DNA of 64,000 nucleotides from Streptomyces sp. R28 (GTDB lineage Bacteria; Actinomycetota; Actinomycetes; Streptomycetales; Streptomycetaceae). The stretch lies in contig NZ_CP163439.1 of NCBI RefSeq assembly GCF_041052385.1, positions 8,173,001-8,237,000 of the forward strand. The letters are read 5' to 3'. This document shows positions 27,070-34,140 of this stretch, piece by piece (position 1 is the first letter of the stretch; each line of letters starts with the position of its first letter). The notes under the pieces were generated by a model. The model ran no database searches, had not been told where the DNA came from, and saw only the letters and a list, made by a program, of their open reading frames with translations. Both the position numbers and the translations under genes were made by a program.

Positions 27070-28044
27070 TCATCGAGTGATCGGGACGGCGGCGCCGGTC
27101 GCCGCGACGGACAGGTCCCACAGCCGCGCGGCCGCGTCCGGGGCGATGGCATACTCGCGGACGCCGCCGTCATCCATGGGCTCGGCGGGGGCGGAGACGC
27201 GGGCGACGTCGCAGTCTTCGAGGTAGAGCCCGCCGCGGTCGTCGAGGAGTGCGGACGTGGCCGCCCACAGACCGGTGGCGGCGCCTTGGGAAGGTGTCTT
27301 GAAGCCGGCGCCGATCACGTTGCCCTGCTCGTCCACCCATCCGCGGTCGATCTGCTCCTGGAGCGTCATCTCTCGCTGGAGGCCGGTAATGATCTTGCCC
27401 GGGTGGAGAGCGAACGCCTGGATGCCGTCGTCGCGCCCGAGGGTGTCGAGCCGCACGGCGAACAGGGAGTTGGCGGTCTTGGACTGGCCGTAGGCCAGCC
27501 ACTTGTCGTACCCGGTGCGAAAGTGCGGGTCGTGCCGGCGGATGTCGGTCAGGGTGTGCCCCGCGGAGCTGTTGACGACGACGCGCGCACCGCCACCGGC
27601 GGCGAGGAGCGGGTAGAGCTCGCAGACGAGCGCGAAGTGCCCGAAGTGGTTGACGGCGAACTGGCCTTCCCAGCCCGGTCCGACGCGCCACTCAGGGGTG
27701 GCCATGACGCCGGCGACGGCCATGAGGAGGTCGAGCCGGTCGAGGGATTCGTTGATCTGCGCGGCGGCGCTGCGCACGCTGTCGAGGTCGGCCAGGTCCA
27801 TGGGGACGACGTCGCAGCCGTCCACATCCTTGAGCGCGGCGCGGGCGATGCCGGGCCGGCGTGCCGGAACGATGACTCGGGCCCCGGCGGCGGCCAGGCC
27901 CCGGGTGGTCTCCAGACCGAGTCCGGAGTAACCCCCGGTCACGACGGCGGTGGTGCCCGAGAGGTCGAGGCCGGCCATGACGTCCTCGGCGCTGCTGGTG
28001 GCGGAGAAGGGCGAGCCGAGCGGCCGCTGATCAGTGGTGGTCAT
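27070..28044 (-). CDS. Short-chain dehydrogenase/reductase
   Basis: 324-residue NAD(P)-dependent SDR. The cofactor loop TAVVTGGYSGLGLETTRGLA begins near residue 30, the structural motif reads MAVAGVMATPE instead of NNAG, the catalytic serine is in VVVNSSAGH and the catalytic pair in YDKWLAYGQSKTANSLF (YxxxK). This matches the retinol-dehydrogenase-like or WW-domain-oxidoreductase-like bacterial SDRs. The ATG at 28044 lies about one base after the predicted transcription start, and there is no Shine-Dalgarno sequence, so the message is probably leaderless. It is divergent from a MerR regulator gene that very likely controls it. Substrate unknown. Confidence 0.88.
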   Translation of the reverse strand: MTTTDQRPLGSPFSATSSAEDVMAGLDLSGTTAVVTGGYSGLGLETTRGLAAAGARVIVPARRPGIARAALKDVDGCDVVPMDLADLDSVRSAAAQINESLDRLDLLMAVAGVMATPEWRVGPGWEGQFAVNHFGHFALVCELYPLLAAGGGARVVVNSSAGHTLTDIRRHDPHFRTGYDKWLAYGQSKTANSLFAVRLDTLGRDDGIQAFALHPGKIITGLQREMTLQEQIDRGWVDEQGNVIGAGFKTPSQGAATGLWAATSALLDDRGGLYLEDCDVARVSAPAEPMDDGGVREYAIAPDAAARLWDLSVAATGAAVPITR

Positions 28045-28051
28045 GTCGACG

Positions 28052-28082
28052 ACGCTACGATCTGGAGCGAGGTCTAGATCAA
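28052..28082 (-). promoter_or_regulatory. MerR-type promoter with 19-base spacer and dyad
   Basis: On the minus strand, TTGATC (28082-28077) and TAGCGT (28057-28052) are separated by exactly 19 bases, the over-long spacer typical of promoters that MerR proteins activate by DNA distortion. Inside the spacer and -35 box, GATCTGGA (28059-28066) and TCTAGATC (28073-28080) form a dyad with seven of eight pairs. The -10 lies seven bases before the SDR start codon. Confidence 0.72.
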
Positions 28083-28099
28083 GTCCTAGGCTGGTCGGC

Positions 28100-28561
28100 A
28101 TGACGACCACCGAGACCCCCGCGGATCCACTGAGCATCGGCCAAGCAGCCGAGCGGACCGGGCTCAGCGTGCACGCACTGCGCTTCTACGAGCGCGAGGG
28201 CCTGCTGGTCGGACCGGTCCGGCGCACCGCGGGCGGCCGACGGCGATACACCACCGCCGACGTCGACTGGCTGCTGATCTGCGTCAAACTGCGGGAATCC
28301 GGCATGCCGCTCGCCGATCTCAAGCAGTTCGCCGAGCTGGTACGGCAGGGTCCGGGCAACGAGGCCGAGCGCCTGCAGCTCCTCGACGCCCACCAGCAGC
28401 GCGTCGAGGAGCAGATAGAGGCACTGGAGGAGTGCCGTTCCGTCATCGCCTGGAAGGTCGGCGTCTACGCCGAGCACCTCGCCCGCGACGAGGCCGGCGG
28501 CCTCTGGGACCCGACAGTGCGAGACGGCCGTCGGGCTCCCGGTTCACGAGACACAGCCTGA
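28100..28561 (+). CDS. MerR family transcriptional regulator
   Basis: 153-residue regulator. Residues about 10-75 form the winged helix (LSIGQAAERTGLSVHALRFY, EREGLL, then RRYTTADVDWLLICVKLRES); a long helix with HQQRVEEQIEALEECRSVI makes the antiparallel dimer coil. The effector region is short and has no Cys metal-binding loop, so it is not a mercury- or copper-type sensor. It is transcribed divergently from the SDR gene across a 55-base gap that contains a MerR-type promoter. The ATG at 28100 has no Shine-Dalgarno sequence, and a TAGGCT hexamer at 28087-28092 could give a leaderless message. Confidence 0.9.
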   Translation: MTTTETPADPLSIGQAAERTGLSVHALRFYEREGLLVGPVRRTAGGRRRYTTADVDWLLICVKLRESGMPLADLKQFAELVRQGPGNEAERLQLLDAHQQRVEEQIEALEECRSVIAWKVGVYAEHLARDEAGGLWDPTVRDGRRAPGSRDTA

Positions 28562-28782
28562 GCTGCCGGTGCCGGTGCCGGTGCCGGGGGAGGGGGAGGG
28601 GGGAGCCTCCCAGGTCTCCTGCCGTCCGCTGTCCAGTTGCAGCCTTCGTACTGGTCGGCGGCGCGCGGCCACGTTGACGCGGACTGCCACCGGATGTGCC
28701 TGCTCCCGTACAGTCCGTGATGCCAGTACTCCGGTGCGGCCAAGTCCACGGCCAAGCCCAGCGGTTGACCAGGAGAAGAAGC
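28562..28782. other. Intergenic stretch with GGTGCC repeats
   Basis: Four tandem GGTGCC-type units (about 28567-28590) are followed by a G-rich run and a short complementary CCTCCC. No gene is supported. The promoter of the P450/monooxygenase unit should lie in 28650-28775, but no clear hexamer pair is visible. Confidence 0.4.
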
Positions 28783-30153
28783 ATGGAAACCGAAGCCGGT
28801 CTCGCCCCCGTTCCCGGTGTTCCCGGTGTTCCCGGTGTTCCCGGTGTTTCAGGCGTTCCAGGAACCGGGCGGCCGGTCCCCGAAGCCGAGCCGGGGCTCG
28901 TGGCGGGGTGGCGTTCGGGGGGAGGCGAACTGGTCGAGCTGCTGGCGCAGGTGCGCGAGCGGGTCGGTGGCGTCGCCGCGTTCCGGATCGGGCCGGCTCC
29001 CACCGTTCTCGTCACCGATCCGACGGCCGTCCAGCACGTCCTCGCCCGGCACCCGGAGCGGTACGTCAAGCGCTCCCACCGCGCCCGCCTGCTGATCGGC
29101 GACGGCGTCATGGCCGCCACCGGTGAGGCGTGGAAGCGGCAACGCCGCCTGTTGCAGTCCCAGTTCACCGGCACCGGGATGCGCCGCTACGAGCAGCGGA
29201 TCACCGCGGCCGCCCGGACCACCGCCGAGCGCTGGGACGGGTACGCCCGGACCGGGGAGACCTTCGACGTGGGGCGGGAGATGCACCGCTTCGCCCTCGA
29301 CGCCATCTGGCGCTCCCTCACCGGGCACCCCCTCGACGACCGGACCGAGCGCGAACTGACCGCCGTGGAGGCCGTGGCGAGCGCCATTCCGACCTTGCCC
29401 GCCGACATCTCCGAGGCCCAGGACGCCGTCGCCGCCGACCTCGCCCGGATCGACGCCGTCGCCCGGCGTGCCATCGAGGCCGCCCGCAGCGGGGCGGCCG
29501 GTCCCGACGGCCCGGGCCTGGTGCACGTCCTGACCGACGCCGCCACCGAACGCCCCGAATACACCGACCGGCTGATCCGCGACGAACTGGTCACGCTGCT
29601 CGCCGCCGGGCACGAGACCACCGCGACCACCCTGAGCTGGCTCTACCTGCTCCTGGACCGGCACCCCGCCGCCCGCGAACAAGCCCTCGCCGCCGGCGCG
29701 GAAGGCACACCGCAACGCCGCCAGGCCATCCAAGCGCTGGTCCACGAGACGCTCCGGCTCTACCCCTCCGCCTGGCTCCTGCCCCGCCACGCCGCCGAAG
29801 CCGACACTCTCGCCGGCCACACCATCGAGGCGGGCACCGACATCCTCGTATGCCCGTACCTCACCCACCGCGACCCCGAACTGTGGCCGGAGCCGGAGCA
29901 CTTCGACCCCCGGCGCTTCACCGCCCCGGACGGCCGGCCCGCCCACCCGGGTGCCTACTTCCCCTTCGGTATCGGCCCCCGAGCCTGCCTCGGTCTGCAA
30001 TTCGCGCTCCGCGAATCGACGGTCCTGCTCGAACACCTGCTGCCGTTCCACACCCCGGCCTTCTCCTCCACCCCGGCGGGGGCGAAGTACGGCATCACCG
30101 TCCGGCCCGACGGCCCCGCACCCGCAACTCTGGTACCGCCACCGGGAAGTTGA
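28783..30153 (+). CDS. Cytochrome P450
   Basis: Heme-thiolate monooxygenase, 456 residues. After an unusual Val-Pro-Gly repeat region (residues 10-27) come the C-helix segment AWKRQRRLLQSQF, the I-helix oxygen-binding motif AGHETTATT near residue 285, the K-helix ETLR, the PERF-region EHFDPRRF and the heme loop FGIGPRACLG with ligand Cys near residue 402. The pattern resembles CYP102/CYP4-like fatty-acid or hydrocarbon hydroxylases more than the classic macrolide P450s. GGAGAAGAAGC precedes the ATG at 28783. A flavin monooxygenase gene follows after 29 bases. No ferredoxin or reductase gene is nearby, so electrons must come from elsewhere. Confidence 0.92.
   Translation: METEAGLAPVPGVPGVPGVPGVSGVPGTGRPVPEAEPGLVAGWRSGGGELVELLAQVRERVGGVAAFRIGPAPTVLVTDPTAVQHVLARHPERYVKRSHRARLLIGDGVMAATGEAWKRQRRLLQSQFTGTGMRRYEQRITAAARTTAERWDGYARTGETFDVGREMHRFALDAIWRSLTGHPLDDRTERELTAVEAVASAIPTLPADISEAQDAVAADLARIDAVARRAIEAARSGAAGPDGPGLVHVLTDAATERPEYTDRLIRDELVTLLAAGHETTATTLSWLYLLLDRHPAAREQALAAGAEGTPQRRQAIQALVHETLRLYPSAWLLPRHAAEADTLAGHTIEAGTDILVCPYLTHRDPELWPEPEHFDPRRFTAPDGRPAHPGAYFPFGIGPRACLGLQFALRESTVLLEHLLPFHTPAFSSTPAGAKYGITVRPDGPAPATLVPPPGS
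28810..28863 (+). repeat. Nine-base tandem repeat encoding Val-Pro-Gly units
   Basis: GTTCCCGGT occurs four times without change (28810-28845), followed by two degenerate copies. It encodes an elastin-like VPGVPG stretch at the P450 N terminus. Perfect short repeats of this kind expand and contract by slippage. Confidence 0.85.
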
Positions 30154-30182
30154 CACCGATCACCCAAGGAGAGTGACAGCGG

Positions 30183-31646
30183 ATGAGAGCGTGTGTGGTC
30201 GGGGCCGGCCCCGGGGGAATCGTCACCGCCAAGGTCCTGCTGGAGAACGGCTTCGACGTCACGGTCCTCGACAAGTACCAGCAGGTCGGCGGGATCTGGT
30301 CAGCGGAAGGCTGCTACGTCGGGCTGGCCAACCAGGCCGCGCTGCGCCTCTTCGAATTCGCGGACCTGCCCAACCGCCTGCACTTCGCCGGCGCGGTGGA
30401 CACGCAGCGCTATCTGGAGAAGTACGCCGAGACCTTCGGTGTGCTGGACCGCGTCCGACCCGGCACCGAGGTGATCTCCATCCGGGCGGTGGAAGGGCCT
30501 GGGCGGCTGGGCGCCTCCGGCTGGGTGATCGACTCCCGGCCCGCCGGTGACAAGGCGGCGGAGGTGCAGCGCGAAAGCTTCGACTACGTCGTCGTCGCCA
30601 GCGGGGCTCATCATCATGCCCACCTGCCCGAGCTGCCCGGGCGTGAGTCGTTCGGCGGGACCGTGCTGCACTCCAACGAGGTGCGGGCCGGGACGTTCTC
30701 CGGCCGGCGTGTGGTCGTCGTGGGGGGCGGCAAGTCCGCGTTGGACCTGGCGACCCGCGCGGCGCGCGAGGCGGCCTCGGCCACCCTCGTGCAGCGCAAG
30801 GTGAACTGGATGGTCCCGGAGCGGCTCCTGCTCGGGCTGGTCGGCTACAAGTGGATCCTGTTCAGCCGGTTCGGTGAGGCGCTCCTGCCCCGCTACCACG
30901 ATCCGGCCTGTGTCCGTCCGATCGACCGTATCGACGAGCGGGTCAAGCGGGCTCTGTGGTGGCTCATCACCCGCGACATGCTGTTCTCCACGGGGCTGTA
31001 CCGGCTGCCGAGGCAGCTGCGGCCCGCTCACCCGCTCCCCTTCCACCTGGCCCACGCGGGAGTGATGCCACGCGGCTACGTGCGAGCCGTCCGCCGCGGC
31101 CTGATCGCCCCCAAGGTCAGTGCCGTCGAGGCGTACACCGACAAGGGGCTGCGCCTGGCGACCGGCGAGGAAGTGGCGGCGGATGTCATCGTGTTCGCCA
31201 CGGGCCACCACAAAGTGTTCCCGTTCCTGGATCCGGGCGTCCGAGTGCACGACTCCACCGGGCGGCTGCGGCTCTACCGAGGCATCGTGCCGCCCGGCGC
31301 CGACCGGCTGGGGTTCGTCGGTTTCCGGCAGGTCTTCAACAACATCATGGGCGTGGAACTCACCGCGCACTGGCTGACCAGTCATTTCCGGGCGACCCTG
31401 CGTTCCACCCCGGGCGAGCAGGAGATGCGGGACGCCATCGACGCTCGCCTGGATTGGCAGGAGCAGGTGCTGCCGGGCTCCGGCGGCTACGACTTCGGCC
31501 CCTACGACATCCACTGCGCGGACGAACTCCTGCACGACATGGGGTTGCCGTCCCTGCGCGCCGGCAACCTGCTGGCCGAGTACCTGCTTCCGGGCGGAGT
31601 CGCACACCGCTACGCGGGCCTGACCCGGTCGAGGCCGGCGAAGTGA
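30183..31646 (+). CDS. Flavin-containing monooxygenase-like FAD oxidoreductase
   Basis: 487-residue FAD/NAD(P) protein. The N-terminal dinucleotide loop VVGAGPGGIVTAKVLLENG is followed by VGGIWSAEG, where FMO enzymes have GGxW; a second loop, VVVVGGGKSALDLATRAA, near residue 178 binds NADPH; VIFATGHHKVFPFL near residue 338 is the ATG-type motif. These are features of class B flavin monooxygenases that oxidise N, S or ketone groups. AAGGAG lies eleven bases before the ATG at 30183. It follows the P450 gene by 29 bases, so the two probably act on one small molecule in sequence. The product is unknown. Confidence 0.88.
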   Translation: MRACVVGAGPGGIVTAKVLLENGFDVTVLDKYQQVGGIWSAEGCYVGLANQAALRLFEFADLPNRLHFAGAVDTQRYLEKYAETFGVLDRVRPGTEVISIRAVEGPGRLGASGWVIDSRPAGDKAAEVQRESFDYVVVASGAHHHAHLPELPGRESFGGTVLHSNEVRAGTFSGRRVVVVGGGKSALDLATRAAREAASATLVQRKVNWMVPERLLLGLVGYKWILFSRFGEALLPRYHDPACVRPIDRIDERVKRALWWLITRDMLFSTGLYRLPRQLRPAHPLPFHLAHAGVMPRGYVRAVRRGLIAPKVSAVEAYTDKGLRLATGEEVAADVIVFATGHHKVFPFLDPGVRVHDSTGRLRLYRGIVPPGADRLGFVGFRQVFNNIMGVELTAHWLTSHFRATLRSTPGEQEMRDAIDARLDWQEQVLPGSGGYDFGPYDIHCADELLHDMGLPSLRAGNLLAEYLLPGGVAHRYAGLTRSRPAK

Positions 31647-31676
31647 ACGCAACGAACACGGAGGAGTCGGACGCCG

Positions 31677-32084
31677 TCAGTCCAGGACCGCGGTGGCCTC
31701 CACCTCGACCAGATGCTCCGGTACGTCCAGCGCCGCGACGCCGATCAGCGTGGCGGGCGGTACCGGCGTGTCTCCCAGTCGCTTGCCCGCGCGGGCAATG
31801 CCGTCCATGAGCCGGGGCATCTTGTCGGGGGTCCAGTCGACGACGTAGACGGTCAGCTTCGCCACGTCGGCGAAGGAGGCGCCGACCTCGGCCAGAGCGG
31901 TGGCGACGTTGACGTAGGACTGCTCGACCTGAGCGGCGAGATCCCCTTCGCCGACCGTGACGCCGTCGGCGTCCCAGGAGACCTGTCCGGCCAGGAAGAC
32001 CAGCTTCGAACCGGATGCGACCGACACCTGCCGGTAGGCGTCGATCTTCGGCAGTCCGGTGGGATTCACCAGGGTGATGGCCAT
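31677..32084 (-). CDS. RidA family protein (YjgF/YER057c/UK114)
   Basis: 135-residue chorismate-mutase-like fold protein. RidA proteins hydrolyse reactive enamine/imine intermediates. Visible signatures are KLVFLAGQVSWDADG, QVEQSYVNVATALAEVGASF and the C-terminal PPATLIGVAALDVPEHLVEVEA. The usual catalytic Arg of canonical RidA (IRxxCxxxR region) is not present in that form; position RVAAL-like is GVAALD, so this belongs to an outlying subgroup with possibly different activity. The ATG at 32084 is preceded by AAGGAG at ten bases; another ATG nine bases upstream is too close to it. It is divergent from an HxlR regulator gene. Confidence 0.88.
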   Translation of the reverse strand: MAITLVNPTGLPKIDAYRQVSVASGSKLVFLAGQVSWDADGVTVGEGDLAAQVEQSYVNVATALAEVGASFADVAKLTVYVVDWTPDKMPRLMDGIARAGKRLGDTPVPPATLIGVAALDVPEHLVEVEATAVLD

Positions 32085-32098
32085 GCTGCTCATTCTCC

Positions 32099-32173
32099 TT
32101 CTCCGGGTTCTCCGGATTCTTCGGATCTTCCGGACCAGGTCTCCTGGTCTCTTGTGGTTACTCGGGAACCATA
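32099..32173. promoter_or_regulatory. Divergent control region between RidA and HxlR genes
   Basis: Contains four nine-base direct repeats of the TTCTCCGGA type (32099-32134), a perfect dyad ACCAGG-TCT-CCTGGT (32134-32148) and a second, imperfect dyad TGTGGTTAC-TCG-GGAACCATA (32153-32173, seven of nine pairs). The second resembles the GTTAC-type inverted repeats bound by HxlR regulators. The HxlR product of the adjacent gene is the obvious candidate ligand. Confidence 0.5.
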
Positions 32174-32226
32174 GGAGAGTGTGGGCTGACATGGAAGAAC
32201 GCACTTTTCGGTGACTGGGGAACCAG

Positions 32227-32607
32227 ATGGTGACCAAGCAGTTCAACGGCTCGGCGGACGAAGCGGACCTGACGCGGGCGGACTCCCTGGCGCGGGAGAT
32301 CTTCTCCGACATCGCCAACAAGTGGGCGCTTCTGATCATCGAATCCCTCGGTGAGCGCACCCTGCGCTTCAGCGAGGTGCGGGCCGGGATCGAGGGCATC
32401 AGCCACAAGATGCTCACCCAGAACCTGCGCATGCTGGAGCGCAATGGCCTCGTCGACCGCACCGTTCACGCCACCGTGCCGCCGAAGGTCGAGTACACCC
32501 TCACCGAATCCGGTCAGGCCCTGCGCGTGACGATCGACGGCATGTGCGACTGGACCCACACGTACCTGGGCCACATCGAGGAGTCGCGGCGGCGCTTCGA
32601 CGGCTGA
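32227..32607 (+). CDS. HxlR family transcriptional regulator
   Basis: 126-residue winged-helix protein. The core DIANKWALLIIESLGERTLR, FSEVRAGIEGISHKMLTQNL, RMLERNGLVDRTV and PPKVEYTLTESGQAL is the complete HxlR domain; KVEYTLT is its wing. No Cys close to the helix 1 position used by redox-sensing relatives, apart from the one in MCDWTHTYLG near the C terminus. It is transcribed away from the RidA gene, with two dyads between them, so it most likely controls RidA and itself. The ATG at 32227 follows AACCAG, a weak ribosome-binding site. Confidence 0.92.
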   Translation: MVTKQFNGSADEADLTRADSLAREIFSDIANKWALLIIESLGERTLRFSEVRAGIEGISHKMLTQNLRMLERNGLVDRTVHATVPPKVEYTLTESGQALRVTIDGMCDWTHTYLGHIEESRRRFDG

Positions 32608-32612
32608 CCCGT

Positions 32613-33101
32613 TCAGCGGCCGGCGCTCCGGCCGTCGGTCGGCTCGTAGGCGCTGATGACGTAGAGGGCCTCGTCGTCGATCGCGTTCTCCTCCCAGTCC
32701 AGGGAGATCCGCACGGGATGCCCGTCGGCGGCGTAGTCCGCCTCGGCGGTGTCCGCGTCGTCCCGTCGGGCCTGGTCCAGTTCGTCGAGGAGCGCCCCGA
32801 TGGTGGGCACCGCGTCGGGGACGTCCTCGACCACGCGCCGGCCGCTGTCGTCGAGGCCCACCGCCTCGGCCACGGCGCCGTCGCGCACGGTGATCCGGAA
32901 GATGCCGAGCAGGCTCCGCTCCCCTTCGCTCGAGCGGAGCGTGTACGTGTACGAGGCGGGCTCCTGCCACGTGGCCCGCGTCGGCGCCTCAGTCGCCGAT
33001 GACGCCGAGGTCTCGGTGCCGCAGGCGGCGAGCGCGCAGAACATCCCTCCGATCAGCGCGACCTGGGACACGGGACGGGCAGCGAGCGGTACGACGGTCA
33101 T
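32613..33101 (-). CDS. Small lipoprotein, DUF6174-like
   Basis: 162-residue predicted lipoprotein. The signal peptide VSQVALIGGMFCALAAC ends in the lipobox LAAC; the linker is rich in Ser/Thr/Ala. The mature domain has ASYTYTLRSSEGERSLLGIF, RITVRDGAVAEAVGLDD and DYAADGHPVRISLDWEENA, a pattern seen in small DUF6174 proteins of unknown function. It ends five bases from the convergent HxlR gene. I chose the ATG at 33101 because it begins the signal peptide; the frame is open further upstream without protein-like sequence. Confidence 0.75.
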   Translation of the reverse strand: MTVVPLAARPVSQVALIGGMFCALAACGTETSASSATEAPTRATWQEPASYTYTLRSSEGERSLLGIFRITVRDGAVAEAVGLDDSGRRVVEDVPDAVPTIGALLDELDQARRDDADTAEADYAADGHPVRISLDWEENAIDDEALYVISAYEPTDGRSAGR

Positions 33102-33326
33102 GGCGGAGGCCCCCTCGAAGACGGTTACCGCTATGACGCGGCTCGCCCCGGGAACGTTCGGCGGAGCGCGGGCCACTACGCCTCGGGACCGCCGAACAGG
33201 CCACCACTCCGCGTGATTTGGACGCGCGCTTCCCGTCCCCTGCATCTGGCCTGTACGGGCGTTAACCGCTGTTTCGCAACAGTGGAATCACCCGCGTCAC
33301 CAGGGAGAACAGAAGGGACGAGTGCC

Positions 33327-34100
33327 ATGGGCAGCGCCTCGCAACCGCAGCGGAGAGCCTTTCTCACGGGAGGGATAATCGCCACCGCGGCCGTGATAAC
33401 CGGCTGTTCGTCGAAGACGGACACCGGCACGGCAGCGGACAGGACGGCGGCCGTCGGAGCGGCGGCGACCCCCTCACCCTCGCCGATCGCAGCCCCGGAC
33501 TCGCCATGGGCGGCGTTCGCGCGGCTGATGGACGGCAACAAGCGCTGGGTGGACGGGACGCTCCAGCACCCCAACCGGGATCTCGACCGGCGCGCGTTCG
33601 TCGCCCCGGAGCAGGACCCGTACGGCGTCATCCTCTCCTGCATCGACTCCCGGGTGCCGCCGGAGCTCCTCTTCGACACCGGGCTCGGCGACCTGTTCGT
33701 GATGCGCACCGGCGGGCAGGTCGTGGCACCGGTGGTCACCGGTTCCGTCGAGTACGGGCCCATGACCTCGGGGACCCCGCTGATCGTCGTCCTCGGGCAC
33801 CAGCGCTGCGGCGCGGTCAAGGCGTCGTACAAGGCCCTGAAGGACAACAAGCCGCTGCCGGGCACCCTGCAGTCCATCGCCGAAGCCCTGCGCCCGGCGT
33901 ACGAGGCGATCTCCCAGCAGAAGCACGCGGACCCGGTCGACGCCATGACCCGCGTCCACGTCAAGCAGACCGCCGCCGATCTGCGGAGCAACGCCGATCT
34001 CGCCCCGCTCGTGAAGAAGGGCGACCTGGCCGTCGTCAGCGCCTACTACTCGCTCGACACCGGCCGGGTGGAGGTCCTCACCGGAGCGCCCTCCGCCTGA
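33327..34100 (+). CDS. Beta-class carbonic anhydrase, exported lipoprotein
   Basis: 257-residue beta-carbonic anhydrase (CO2 + H2O to bicarbonate + proton) with an export signal. The N terminus has a twin-arginine (PQRRAFLTGG), a hydrophobic stretch and the lipobox ITGC, so it is probably Tat-exported, folded with zinc, and anchored outside the membrane. The zinc site is complete: Cys in SCIDSRVPPE near residue 106, with the Asp/Arg pair, and His/Cys in GHQRCGAVKA near residues 157-160. Most beta-class enzymes are cytoplasmic, so the location is the notable point. The ATG at 33327 is preceded by GAAGGGACG. A strong hairpin follows the stop. Confidence 0.92.
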   Translation: MGSASQPQRRAFLTGGIIATAAVITGCSSKTDTGTAADRTAAVGAAATPSPSPIAAPDSPWAAFARLMDGNKRWVDGTLQHPNRDLDRRAFVAPEQDPYGVILSCIDSRVPPELLFDTGLGDLFVMRTGGQVVAPVVTGSVEYGPMTSGTPLIVVLGHQRCGAVKASYKALKDNKPLPGTLQSIAEALRPAYEAISQQKHADPVDAMTRVHVKQTAADLRSNADLAPLVKKGDLAVVSAYYSLDTGRVEVLTGAPSA

Positions 34101-34103
34101 TGC

Positions 34104-34140
34104 GGGATGACCGGCCGCTCTGGGGACGGCCGGTCATCCC
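34104..34140. terminator. Bidirectional hairpin terminator
   Basis: GGGATGACCGGCC (34104-34116) and GGCCGGTCATCCC (34128-34140) are perfect 13-base complementary arms around an 11-base loop. It lies between two convergent genes; the stop codon of the minus-strand oxidoreductase (34134-34136) is inside the right arm. No U-tract is present, as is common in Streptomyces. Confidence 0.8.

Noticed and set aside
28810..28863. Possible CRISPR or phase-variation array
   Set aside because: The nine-base units have no spacers, lie inside a coding region and change length by three residues, so they neither form a CRISPR nor shift frame.
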